DNA of 64,000 bases from Maniola hyperantus (Eukaryota; Arthropoda; Insecta; Lepidoptera; Nymphalidae), in the NCBI RefSeq assembly GCF_902806685.2, contig NC_048546.1:3782001-3846000 (forward strand). The letters run 5' to 3'. How positions within the stretch are numbered: the first letter of the stretch is position 1; each line of letters opens with the position of its first letter. The notes below the pieces were generated by a model. The model had not been told where the DNA came from, made no database searches, and saw only the letters and a program-made list of their open reading frames with translations. Of this stretch, positions 8,901-18,199 are shown in pieces. The translations under genes and the position numbers were made by a program.

Positions 8901-9889
8901 GGTGATATGTATGTTAACTCAGTACTGAAGCGACTGTTTAAGCAATTTTTGATATGCATTTAAAATTATTTAGCGTAATGTTTGTTCACAGTCTGCATCT
9001 GACAATACTTCAGTGTGAACACAGCCTAAAGCCCAGTACATGGAGCTGAGTTTAGTGGACCAATCAGATTGTTATAATAATAGATTATTATAGAATTTGA
9101 ATGGTTTGCTAAACACATCTCCATCCATCTCTGCTTTGATGAATATTGGAACATCTCGGCTGTTTTAAGTACATTTCGGTATGGAAACATATTTATAACA
9201 CTACGTCTGGTGTTGCAGTGTGATTCTAGTAGAAGCAAGAGTTTGAAAATCAAACTCTTCTTTGTAAAGACTTTTTTTTAATGTTTCCAGCTTTATTCCA
9301 ATATTTAAAAGAACTACTAGTTTTAGTTAGAAAAAATGGTTTTCCTTTACAGGCTTTACCCAAGAGCCAGAAGAAAAAGAAAAATAAGAAGAAAGCTTTT
9401 ATTCCCATGCCCGAGAGCGAGGGCAATGATAGCCACGATGAGATGAGCTTTAATGAAATAGAGGGCCCGTCTCGATGCAGAAAAGCCAAGAAGTTCAACA
9501 TGCTCAAGAGTCAAATTCAGGCTAAGAAAGAAGCTGATCTCAAAAAAGGATCTCAATCTCAGACTTCCACTGAAAATTTGTATGAAGTCTCTAGTACGAC
9601 ACCTACAGATGACGCTTTATGTGATTCCGCCTTGCCTAGAGACAGGCCTGCGTTACCAAAAACACAAAGAAATGTTAAAGTGAAGAAGCTAGTTGAAAGG
9701 AAGCCGGTACGAACAAAAGCTAGTGAAACTGAGGATTCCAGTAGTGCATTGAATCTTAGATGTGTTATTTGCCAAACGGATTTCGCTTCGAAGAATAAAT
9801 TATTTGAACATTTAAAAAAGACAGGTCATTCTGTACCGCTTCCCCAAACTAGCTTCCCACAAAAGAAAGGTAAAAAAGGTAATAGGTAA
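5961..9889 (+). CDS. DNAJC21: DnaJ homolog subfamily C member 21, 3' exons
   Basis: The last four exons are 5961-6175, 6804-7028, 7741-8073 and 9353-9889, each bounded by AG/GT and joining in frame (entry phase 1, then phase 0 throughout). DNAJC21 (yeast Jjj1) is an Hsp70 co-chaperone in cytoplasmic 60S ribosome maturation. Exon one carries the conserved lysine/arginine-rich helix (ENNKIRQKARKERNEE and RRKDKRV). Exon three has a first C2H2/U1-type finger (YCSACNKLFKNVNSFENH). Exon four has a lysine run and the second finger (RCVICQTDFASKNKLFEH). This order of coiled coil, acidic linker and two fingers is that of DNAJC21. The N-terminal J domain is not in 1-5960 and must lie upstream, so the gene is partial here. 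The last exon ends at TAA 9887-9889. Confidence 0.93.
6230..6410. repeat. Diverged 'gccgattct' foldback MITE
   Basis: It begins 'gcgccgattctgttctc', contains ctaaactaaatttagagta, and later the inverted tactctaaaatttag. It is a distant relative of the four palindromic copies at 31114, 52261, 52606 and 57119, and resembles 57302-57580. It lies in a DNAJC21 intron. Confidence 0.45.
6535..6745 (-). mobile_element. Helitron-like fragment with internal foldback
   Basis: It contains the family-2 body in reverse: gataaaaagtagcctatgtc, tcacgtcaatccgtta, attgaaggaca and tgcatttataat. An inverted extra piece at 6535-6600 mirrors 6600-6650, so the fragment can fold back. Confidence 0.6.
7029..7740. other. 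DNAJC21 intron, no recognisable element
   Basis: An inverted pair built on 'gaagtggtgtccacttgacgg' and 'cgccgcttcaaatccg' is visible at about 7085-7230 (ggccatatacgatcaag and cttgatcatatatcgccagc), probably a foldback MITE. The rest is plain AT-rich intron with an ACACAC-rich patch at 7263-7300. Confidence 0.4.
8095..8257. repeat. Foldback MITE, CCCGC(A/G)AATTGCTAT ends
   Basis: The left end cccgcgaattgctattgcg and right end attagcaatttgcgggg are inverted. Internally, tgacgtcat and gtgacgtcac-like blocks also oppose each other. A second copy in the same orientation is at 10439-10597. It sits just inside a DNAJC21 intron, 22 bp after the donor. Confidence 0.75.
8479..8667 (-). mobile_element. 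5'-truncated SINE family A
   Basis: Body and tail of the family A SINE without the tRNA-like head. It is flanked by an 11-bp duplication, attgtacgttt, at 8468-8478 and 8668-8678, inside the Harbinger-like MITE. Truncation at the 5' end fits target-primed reverse transcription. Confidence 0.85.
8735..8971 (-). mobile_element. tRNA-like SINE insertion with inverted arms
   Basis: It is flanked by a 12-bp duplication, agcgtaatgttt, at 8723-8734 and 8972-8983. On the minus strand, about 8811-8880 reads as a tRNA-like stretch with an A-box-like tggccgaatgg and a B-box-like ggttcgattcc. The acceptor ends do not pair properly, so it is not called a tRNA gene. A 31-bp inverted repeat (about 8776-8807 and 8942-8973) surrounds this core. 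Confidence 0.65.
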
Positions 9890-10029
9890 AATGTGCAATG
9901 AAATTTTAGATAGGAAGAGAAGTACTAATAATTATCCACTGAGAAATCAAAATATATCACATCAGATCCTAACAAACTGTAAAGTGACTTTATCAATCTA
10001 TTTATTAAATTTATGAATTATGATCACTC

Positions 10030-10035
10030 AATAAA
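10030..10035 (+). terminator. DNAJC21 polyadenylation signal
   Basis: AATAAA lies 141 bp after the DNAJC21 stop codon, the expected distance for a short 3' UTR. Confidence 0.65.
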
Positions 10036-10057
10036 GTATGCCTAAAGATATTTGTAT

Positions 10058-10063
10058 TTTATT
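10058..10063 (-). terminator. Candidate TMEM230 polyadenylation signal
   Basis: TTTATT on the plus strand is AATAAA on the minus strand, 613 bp after the TMEM230 stop. It lies 23 bp beyond the DNAJC21 signal, so the two 3' UTRs would overlap tail to tail. A second AATAAA on the minus strand at about 10425-10432 is an alternative. Confidence 0.45.
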
Positions 10064-10438
10064 TGGTTATTCTTAGAAACCAAACACGACTTGTTTGGTA
10101 AACATTAAGTTAACACAATCACATTATATACATGAAATGTCAGAATAATTGCACTTGGACACTTAAAGCCTACAATATACTGTTTTTGCTCCAACAGTCA
10201 ACACATTCAATGAATGCTGGCAAACACACAAACACTGAATTGTGACAAGATATTAATATTAGCTAGCTAGTGCAGAGTCAATTGTAGTAAAATTACATTT
10301 ACTATCACCACACTCACTATAACCTAAAATGCATTGGTGCATCTAAAATACATATACAATATACATACATCACTATATTGATAGTTACAACTTTAACTTT
10401 GCAAACAATCAGCTGGCTGCACACATTTATTTATTAGT

Positions 10439-10597
10439 CCCGCAAATTGCTATTGCACTTGGAACCATCTCTGTCTCATTATCATCGAAATGACGTCATT
10501 TGACGCATATTTAAGTAAAAATATACCATCAGCCCGAAACTTCAGTCTAGTGCTGACGTCACTAAAATAGCGGCCACGCGCATTAGCAATTTGCGGG
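10439..10597. repeat. Foldback MITE, second copy (TMEM230 3' UTR)
   Basis: Ends cccgcaaattgctattgca and gcattagcaatttgcggg are inverted and match the copy at 8095-8257 in order and orientation. The position, 79 bp beyond the TMEM230 stop, would put it in that gene's 3' UTR if the distal poly(A) signal is used. Confidence 0.75.
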
Positions 10598-10675
10598 CCT
10601 TATACATCAAGTCGCCCTGTATGTGTTTGCAAGACTGATGGACAACATTAATGGATGTAAGACTAATACAATATA

Positions 10676-11017
10676 CTACTCAAACTCTGGAATGTCTGCG
10701 AAGCTGTACCCCGGATATTCTTTGTACGCATAATATGCTATTCTCATATGATAAGCTCCTGGTAAGAACATTATTCCTCCAAGAACAATCATTGGCCATA
10801 ATCTATCTGAATATTTTGTGTCTATATGGCCAGTCACAATAAGGCTGCCTACGATGAGTAGTGACGTTCCAACCACGAAGAGGAATGCTGCTAAGCTTAG
10901 AGCTTTCCATGGTATCTTCTGAGGAGGTGGTTCAAACTGGGCATCAGAAAATCCACTGTCGTCATTAGGCACGGAAATATACCCGTCATATTGCCTTCGT
11001 AGTCTAAACCTTGACAT
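10676..11017 (-). CDS. TMEM230: Transmembrane protein 230
   Basis: A 113-residue protein read from ATG at 11017 to a stop at 10676, in one coding exon. TMEM230 (DUF872 family) is a small two-span protein of secretory, recycling and synaptic vesicles. The sequence shows the DGYISVPNDD region, the PPPQKIPWKAL motif before the first hydrophobic span (about residues 37-60), a short loop, and a second span (about 73-92) followed by the conserved HMRIAYYAYK and PGYSFADIPEFE tail. Length matches the family (about 115-120). A splice acceptor (tttacag) sits two bases before the ATG, so a 5' UTR intron is likely. Its partner donor is probably at 11315/11316. Confidence 0.95.
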   Translation of the reverse strand: MSRFRLRRQYDGYISVPNDDSGFSDAQFEPPPQKIPWKALSLAAFLFVVGTSLLIVGSLIVTGHIDTKYSDRLWPMIVLGGIMFLPGAYHMRIAYYAYKEYPGYSFADIPEFE

Positions 11018-11315
11018 TTCTGTAAATTAATAAGTAATAATCCATTTAATTTTTACGTTTAAGACCGGTGCATAAAATTTTCATAAAGTTAATCGTCATC
11101 GTCGTCAAATGAAATCAATTATTTTGGTTCCAAAATAAATACCTTTAGGCTTAATTTTGAGGAGAATTTTTAGATTAATATGGAAACTGGGAGGGAGGTA
11201 CTATATAATATTTAATCAGGGGATTGTGATTTGCAATTCGTACACGTATCAATTACAAAATTATTAGTTTTAGATGAAATTCACTTTGTTTGTTTACAAA
11301 ACGTTTTTAACTTAC

Positions 11316-11390
11316 GATTTACGAATGTCACTTGTCAGTGTCAAGGTGTCCACGCCAAATGTCAACATAATGTCAATTCATGGACCATAG
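11316..11390 (-). promoter_or_regulatory. Putative TMEM230 5' UTR exon and promoter
   Basis: On the minus strand a perfect GTAAGT donor follows position 11316 and could join to the acceptor before the TMEM230 ATG. The exon region is rich in TGACA/TGTCA words (about 11327-11375), a pattern also seen upstream of SON and ISCU. The transcription start itself is not visible. Confidence 0.4.
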
Positions 11391-12079
11391 ATGTGAAGCT
11401 ATTTGGGGACATGCTAAGATCAATAACCATATAGTCCGTACAAAATGACTCGCACGCGTGAAAAGTTAACTTTTACGCGTTATACAGTCTATCCAATCGC
11501 ACAGTTTGAAATCAAGTAATAACTATTAATATAGTTAAGTCTATACGTATACTAAAAGGGTTTCCTTTTAATCTTATACACTTTTAGGTTTAAGGATTTT
11601 TATCCCCTTGGGGTTGGAAATTTTATTTATTTCGCTCAAATTATGAATCTTTAAAAAGCTAATGTCCCTTCTAGGCGGAGGACTTCGTGGGAAAAAGCTA
11701 GTCACCACATATTTTCCTTCAGGCCAAAAATGTTGAATTTGCAAAATGTTGAATTTTGAATAATCTGAAATGTTGAATCCCAATTGATTTAGCTACTAAT
11801 CAAGGCAGACACTGGTTGCAACTTGCAGGCACTGCTAGTTCGATCCCATACGGAGTGTCTTGCCTTCATGTAAAATCGCCACAACTTCATAAGGCACCTC
11901 GCACACTATGATAACACAAACGTGTCAAAGAGGAATGCAGTCCGTCCTTGACCCAATGCGGCACGATGCAGAATAAACACATGAGTCAAGTTGCATTCAG
12001 TATCCTTTGTTTTATCTATTGAGCTAAATAGCTTACGTATGAAAAGTGTCATCATTTTTTACGCCTACCTACTTATAAA
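11391..12079. other. Intergenic, no gene seen
   Basis: Contains a 27-bp near-palindrome centred on GTTAAC at 11454-11480. The only open frame (69 codons, minus, 11574-11783) is low-complexity and without family resemblance. A repeat-like 'ggcacctcgcacactatgat' segment lies near 11890. Confidence 0.4.
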
Positions 12080-12360
12080 GTTTCGAGAGCGAGAGCATTG
12101 TGGTTAAGACGTCAGCCTCCTATCTAGAGGTCCGTGGTACGATCCCTCCTAACTTGTCGGAGTTATATGCGTTTAAACAATTAAATATCACTATCTTTAA
12201 CGGCGAAGAAATATGTATACGTCTGTGAGTTCTCCATAATGTTCTCAAAATGGTAGGTATGTCAAGTCTGCCAATCCGCACTTGGCCAGCGTTGTTAGTA
12301 CTATATTCTGTGCTATGGCCTAAACCCCCTAGTCAGTAGTTGGCCGGTGATGGGTTGATT
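12080..12360 (+). mobile_element. SINE family A, plus copy
   Basis: A-box-like gcattgtggttaagacg and B-box-like ggtacgatccctcc head, then the family body and a 'ggtgatgggttgatt' tail. It abuts an inverted copy at 12361, giving a tail-to-tail pair. Confidence 0.75.
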
Positions 12361-12577
12361 GGAAGACTTCATACACCTTCACGAATATTATGGAGAACTC
12401 CCTCAGGCATGCAGGTTCCCTCACGATGATTTTGTTCACCGTTAAAGCAAGTGATATTTTAATTACCTACTTAAAACGCACGTAATTCCGAAAAGTTAGA
12501 GGTGCATGCGCGGTATCGAACCCCCGACCACCCGAAAAGAAGGCTGACGTCCTAACCACTAGGCTATCACCGCTTTT
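12361..12577 (-). mobile_element. SINE family A, minus copy
   Basis: Reverse-oriented body and head (cctaaccactaggctatcac). Together with 12080-12360 it forms an inverted repeat of about 200-bp arms, diverged in sequence. Confidence 0.8.
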
Positions 12578-12719
12578 GCCTACCCTACTCTAGTGGGATG
12601 CAAAATAGCTACTCTACCGACGAAACCATACATTACAAACTAACAAAGTATTAAAACACAGTTTGTTTTGTTTGTTAGTAATTTGAGAAGTAGTGCTGCC
12701 TTCTGATGATTATTTTTTA

Positions 12720-13060
12720 AAATAAAAATGGCGAGCAAACGTGCAGGCGGATCACCTGATGTTAAGTGATTACCGCCCGCCCATGAACATTTGCAGTACC
12801 AGTGGAACCACCAATGCGTTGCCGGCCTTTCAGGAGTTTGTTGGTCCGCCCCTTGAATAACCCCATGTTGTAATCTAATGGGAGCACCGCTGAAGGGAGT
12901 TTGATTTCACAGTTTGCATGTATGTGCGTGGAAAAAGGATCTGGCACAATGGGCGGTCGAAGTGCACCAGGCACCCAGGTGACTGTTGAGTTATTAAGGC
13001 TCACTGTAGCGAGGTAACTAAGGAATGGGGGCATACGCTACGAGAATGTAGTTAGGTAAA
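12720..13060 (-). mobile_element. LINE-related fragment
   Basis: Contains 'gcaggcggatcacctgatg' and 'gttggtccgccccttg', shared with 57670-57810. On the minus strand a broken frame with YNMGLFKGRTNKLLKGRQR recurs at both places, suggesting the C-terminal end of a retroelement protein. The exact clade is not assigned. Confidence 0.55.
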
Positions 13061-14085
13061 CTTGATTGTTGATGCCTTTCAGATGCAGCTATATGCTAGA
13101 TTTAGCTCCTCCGTGTACAGGTTCTATTACGGTTCGATACAGTTTTGGAAATGGTATTTTCTAAATTCTCCCAGGTACAGTCGGTTGGAAATTGGTCTCC
13201 TATAAAACTTTGCCCAAGTCTGGTATAGTTGGTTTGGAATTGGTCTTTTATAAATTCTGCTACAGTTGACTTTCATTAAAGAGCTTTGAAGGACAACAGT
13301 TGAAAAGATGTGAGCATAAGAATAATTCATCGAAAATATCTCTGCACCTCAAAGGAATTTGCTTTTGTAATGGCTTTTATTTAGTGAGTTCAATAACTCA
13401 GTGAGTGGGTGATCAGTTGATCACTGAGTTAGCTAATAGCCCCCACTGGGCGAGACCGGGCTAAAACGCAAAGCTGGGCGGGCGGGGAAAGCGCATCCTT
13501 TCGAGGTGCAGACATAATATTTTCCCATGGGAAATGAGAGGTATATAACATTATTTTATATTTTGTAATGCTCATACTGTGCAGGAAATGAAAGAAGGTA
13601 CGGCTGAGGAACTAATCGCGTGGTAGAATAGACCCCCGCCATCGCGCCTTAATTCATAGCACCAAATTAATCGATAAATCACCCACTGCGCAAGTTCAAG
13701 GTCAGAGCTTTTTGCGATGATAGATAAAGACGTATCCTTTCGCTTTAGATTTGATACTCTTAATTGCGTGGTGCTTTTGCTTTCCCAGTATAAACGTTAA
13801 TTCATTCGCTACGAGTGCTCTACGCCGTAAGCGGTCTACGAAAAATCCTTAATTAATGATTTACTTTGATATTTACTTATCTATTTATTTTGCGTATCTA
13901 GTAAACATTATACCTATTAAATTGTAACATAGTATTATGTACAAGTTACTTATTATGCCTATCTTATAAAATTATATTTTTGATCAAACTATAAAGCAGC
14001 AAAACTCTTACATATAATCTACAAATTAACTTCGTAATTTTTTTTTGTAAACATATTTAGTTTTTTTGTGATGTAACTGCAAATT
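13061..14085. other. Intergenic, no gene seen
   Basis: A short GC-richer patch occurs at 13441-13505. Two near-direct 'gttggaaattggtctcctat'-like units lie at 13180 and 13229. No exon or element is recognised. Confidence 0.35.
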
Positions 14086-14285
14086 CACTGTTTTCGGATT
14101 TTTCCTGTAGGTACTTGTGCTGTAAGACTTACCTACCTGCCAAATTTCATGACTCTAGGTCAACAGGAAGTACCCTAAAGCTTTATTTGACAGACAGACG
14201 GACAGATGGACAGACAGAAAAAAAAACAACGAAGTGATCCTATAAGGGTGCCTTTTTTACTTTTTGAGGTACGGAACCCTAAAAA
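14086..14285 (-). repeat. 'ggttccgtacctcaaaa' repeat, copy 1
   Basis: Reads in reverse as gggttccgtacctcaaaaag, a ggatcacttcgttg block, a gtctgtc run and tgaaatttggcaggtagg. Related copies are at 28860, 34721 and, more distantly, 15823, 18813 and 36500. Confidence 0.6.
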
Positions 14286-14663
14286 CAGATTAAGCGTGGT
14301 TCAATAGTATTTTGAAATGTTGGTTAGGTACAATCTTAAACTTTGAAAGTGACTCCTCGAACAAAAAGCACCAACTGAGAAATTCTCAATTCTCCACTGA
14401 GAAGAGCTTGTTTGGAGCGAATATTGGCAAAGTTTGTACGAAGCTGATTTCGAATAATAGGGAAGAATCAACAGCTGTGATTAACTATTGTACAAAAGGT
14501 ACTTACAGGTAAATAAGGCCTATAGTAGGTACGCGACAAGTTGAAATGGCAATCGGGGAGGGAACACTTTAGAATCAAATTATGACACTTCAAAAAGTCT
14601 TAACGACCCTATTGATACAGTTACAACCAAAATTTAATACTGGCATATATTAGATAGAACTAT

Positions 14664-14768
14664 ACACGTATGATAATTAATCTTTAGGCTTTACTCACGT
14701 ATTTCGTTGACGTTAAGTACGTCGACGAAATACGTGAGTAAAGTCGTTTTATCATACATGTATATAAT
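14664..14768. repeat. Near-perfect foldback
   Basis: Arms of 25 bp (ctttactcacgtatttcg...) differ at one base around a 5-nt loop centred near 14717. Outer sequences (cacgtatgata and tatcatacatg) extend the pairing. Probably a small MITE. Confidence 0.7.
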
Positions 14769-15424
14769 GGTAATCACTTACGATAGTTTAAACGCTAAAA
14801 TAGATAGACAGAACTATTTCTCATATTTTGTCATGGACAAGAGTTAGTCAAATATTATGATAATTCTGCCGCCCATTGTGCAGACAACACTTTAATACAG
14901 CTATTTTATAGTAACAGGCTTGCTCGACGATTTCTGGACGGCCGCCAAAACAAAGAATGTACAATAATTCACGTTTAGCGAAAGTGCTCCCGATCAATAG
15001 CTTAGACCTAACTTAACAGCTGATTGTTACTATACTTACTATTAGACGTTAGTACTATTACATTATTCTGTGCTATTAGTTTCAACTAAGATGATCGACA
15101 CCATTTTGTTATGTTATGTCAACTTAAATAAACACTTAAATCCAAGGAATTTGAACTTAAATCTGAGTTTTCTTCATTGTTCTATTTGTATTTTTATTCT
15201 TAAGTAAGTATAGGTAGCCACTTTTCAGTACAAAAAGAAACAGTTAAAATATTAAATTAATCTTATTGATATAGTAAGTAGGCAGGCACCTACATAGTTA
15301 CATTAGAAGTTGATAAGCAGAATGTGAGTTGCGAAGTACATTTTTTTAAAGAATATTAAACGAAAATGAAATTAATTTATTTCATAATATTTATGACATG
15401 ATGGTGCCACTTATGTATAAGTCA

Positions 15425-15622
15425 AGACTCTACCACCCGGTGCGGAATGCAGAATCAGCCATGTTAATCATGACTAATACTCCTCTTTCCTCTCCAACTA
15501 AGTGTAAAGCTTGTGCTAGGAGTAGGTACGAAAATAGCGCAACGGGTGGGGTTTGAACCGGCGACCATTCACATTTCAGTCCGCTCCTTAACCGTTGAGC
15601 TATTGCCGGCGATCATCTTAGT
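15425..15622 (-). mobile_element. tRNA-derived SINE (family B)
   Basis: On the minus strand gccggcaatagctcaacggt (A-box-like) is followed by gccggttcaaaccccacc (B-box-like) and a body with 'cctagcacaagctttacact'. It is distinct from family A. Confidence 0.65.
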
Positions 15623-15822
15623 TGAAACGCATAGTCTATTCGCATGTTGTCAATGGGATTCCTATAAACTTCTCTTATTATGTAAATCTAGAGAATGTTT
15701 GCAATTTCTTTAAGTTACAAACCAGAAGTTAAATCGTATGGTATCCGGATTTAAAGAATTAAATCCGTACCATACCTAAACTTAAACCTACCATAAGATT
15801 TTTTTTATTTGGGCGCTTATTT

Positions 15823-16112
15823 TATTGTTTTCTCGGTTTCCGTACCCGAAGGGTGCTAACAATAAATACTCTATTGCCACAGTTTTACGATACTAATCCT
15901 CTGCTGTCCGTCCGTCCGTCTGTTTGTCTGTCAGCGGGCTGCGTATCTCGTGAACGGTAATAGATACGAGTTGTAATTTTCGCAGAATGTGTATTTCTAT
16001 AGCCGCTATAATAAACATTAAAAATGGCCACCATGAAAATTAAAAAAAGTGTCATTTCTTGTGCGATGGTACGGAACTCTTCGTGTGCGAATCCAACTCG
16101 CACTTGAACGAT
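15823..16112. repeat. 'tccgtacccgaagggtgc' repeat
   Basis: Begins tttccgtacccgaagggtgc, has cgtccgtctgtttgtctg, then 'aaaatggccaccatgaaaat' and 'cgaatccaactcgcacttg'. The same order occurs at 18813-19055 and 36500-36765. Confidence 0.65.
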
Positions 16113-16411
16113 TTTTTTAAATCTACGAACGTAACGCGTTAATCTGGGTAAAACTGTATTACATATTTTACGGGCTTACTGATTTTATTATTTCTTACTT
16201 TTTAAATTCTAGCAACAAACCGCGACAACAACAATTCTCAGCGTCCGGTGTCGTAGAGAATATAATATTAAGAAATATGAAGATTTATAAGACCATGGCT
16301 CCCGATAAAAAAACCGTTACCAAAAATTGGCGCATTGCGGCAACTAAAGATATTATAACGAGTAATAAATTGTGTGTTCACAGATTCCAGTAGGAAGTAG
16401 GAGTTTTTCTC

Positions 16412-16737
16412 TCAGTGCGCGCCAGCACTTATAGCGCATTGTGCGTGTATAGTGTGTAGATTAGTTTAATCGCTTGCGGCAGAGGTATCGGTAGGGTATG
16501 GGCGGCCAGGGGGCGCAGGCGCGGCGGCGCAGCGCGCGCACCCGGCCGGCTGTCAGGGCCCACTCCGCCGGCAAACCGACCTCCACGCACACGCGCGCCT
16601 CAGGTCCGCTACGCCGAGCAACGCCGGCCCTTTGCGGCCAGGAGCCCCGAACGGCGCTTCCACACACCAGGACATTCCATCCGGAGACACCACCGCGCCA
16701 GCGCCGGCGTTCGCACACAAGGCTCTGCGGACTAAAG
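16412..16737 (+). promoter_or_regulatory. CpG-rich putative first exon and promoter
   Basis: A sharply GC- and CpG-rich block (about 16485-16735) stands alone in AT-rich DNA. It is preceded by a TCAGT initiator-like word at 16412 and ends in a good donor, ctaaag|gtacgg, at 16737/16738. The open frames on both strands are low-complexity arginine/alanine/proline strings without family resemblance, so it is treated as a 5' UTR exon. The nearest downstream exon on this strand is the GNAT gene at 33133, which begins with an acceptor two bases before its ATG. That link, across a 16-kb intron, is inference. Confidence 0.45.
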
Positions 16738-17983
16738 GTACGGAACATCTGTTAATCACGATTTTCGACCATTCATTCACCAAACCACATTTGTTAGAAG
16801 TTAGAACTGTTCCCCTATGTCAGCTTTCCGGGGCTGCCGCAATACGGCAGGGTGTCAATATTTTGTCACGTTACACCAATCAATTGACTAATTAAACACG
16901 AGCGACATTAACTTCTTTACCTTACGGCTTCGCAATTACTTTGTCTGACTACACAACAGTAGCTCTATCGAACTACGTAATTTGATCATCATTGTTTTAA
17001 AACAATCATGATCCAATTCTTGACAAAATCGGCATTAAAATCAATATTTCGGAAACTAGTAAATTAGCCAATTTTATATATTATGTATTCATCAATTAGA
17101 TCTAGCCCAAAACTAGTGAATTGAAATGGCTGTTGACAAAAGATCCTACTTTAAAAGTTAGGTGTTAACAGCTGATTATTTAATTTTTTTAGTACTTTCT
17201 TTTATAGTTATTGGATAGATTCTGAAATTAAACACTTAAACAGCTTTGTGATTAACACGCAACATTGCGAGTGGTTATACTCCAATTAGCCGTAATGAGA
17301 TGCTTTCCGTGCTTTCAAAACATCCTTATATAGTCCTAGCTTTGTGCTTTTTCCTCATAGGTATAGAGAGTAGAGATGTTTCGAAGTTACTCTTTATCAG
17401 ACATCATTAATTATTTTTTCATGAAACGTGTTTGCGACATTTTGTAGTCGGAAAATCTTTTTCATAACGTTACATTATGTTTTCGTCGATACTTTCTGAT
17501 TAGCAAATCAAAATTTTTTTGTGTTTCGATATGCTTTGTGTTTGACGCATAATACTAAATGGCAATTTCTTCAAGAAGAAAACTTCTCGAAGTTCACCAA
17601 GTTAATGTTTTTTTTTAATTCAGTACCTATAGCTATAAATAAGAATATTGAAGTTTACGTTTTAATATGTTAACAAATCAGTTTTATCGATAAAAAATAT
17701 TCGTATATACGTCTATTTACTACTAGCTGGTAGTACTATCTGCCTAACATATTATTGTAGAGACTGATTTGAATATCGGCATTGCAGTAAAACGAAGCTT
17801 TAGCGACTATGTACTATATAGGTATGCGTGAAAATTATGACTGCATATGTAAATAATGGTCGGTAGCAATGGTTTATATTTGATTGAATAAGCATTCGAC
17901 GCGGGATACCTATATAATATACAGGATGGAAACTAAAGGTAGATATAGGTCTACGCAGAGGATAATTTTCTCAATTTAAAGAC
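16738..17983. other. AT-rich non-coding DNA
   Basis: No element, exon or RNA gene is recognised. If the exon at 16412-16737 belongs to the GNAT gene, this is the start of its first intron. Confidence 0.35.
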
Positions 17984-18182
17984 TCTACGCTCGCGACTTC
18001 GTCCGCGTGGATTACACAAATTCAAACCCCTATTTCACCCCCTTAGGGGTTGAATTTTTAAAAATCCTTTCGTAGCGGTTTCGTAGCGTAGCGTAGTCAT
18101 ATTAGCTATCTGCATGCCAAATTTCAGCCCGATTCGTCCAGTAGTTTGAGCTGTGCGTTGATAGATAGTCAGTCAGTCTTTA
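17984..18182 (-). mobile_element. Lep1-like Helitron fragment
   Basis: Reverse-oriented cgctcgcgacttcgtccgcg end, body 'ggggttgaatttttaaaaa' and gtcagtcag tail. The terminal CTAG is degraded. Confidence 0.7.
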
Positions 18183-18199
18183 AGACGTTTCGATCTATC

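Larger units (their letters stand above)
8281..9026. mobile_element. PIF/Harbinger-like MITE carrying two SINE insertions
   Basis: Inverted ends GGCTTTGTTCACACC (8281) and its near complement gtgtgaacacagcc (to 9026) are flanked by TAA at 8278-8280 and 9027-9029. A 3-bp TAA duplication is the PIF/Harbinger pattern. Two later insertions with their own duplications (8479-8667 and 8735-8971) account for more than half of its length. Confidence 0.7.

Noticed and set aside
15540..15622. Possible tRNA gene on the minus strand
   Set aside because: Followed by a SINE body, and the anticodon arm does not form a clean stem.
16498..16755. 85-codon frame in the CpG-rich block as a protein gene
   Set aside because: GC-rich DNA keeps several frames open on both strands at once. 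The peptides are arginine/proline/alanine strings with no family resemblance, and a splice donor interrupts the frame.
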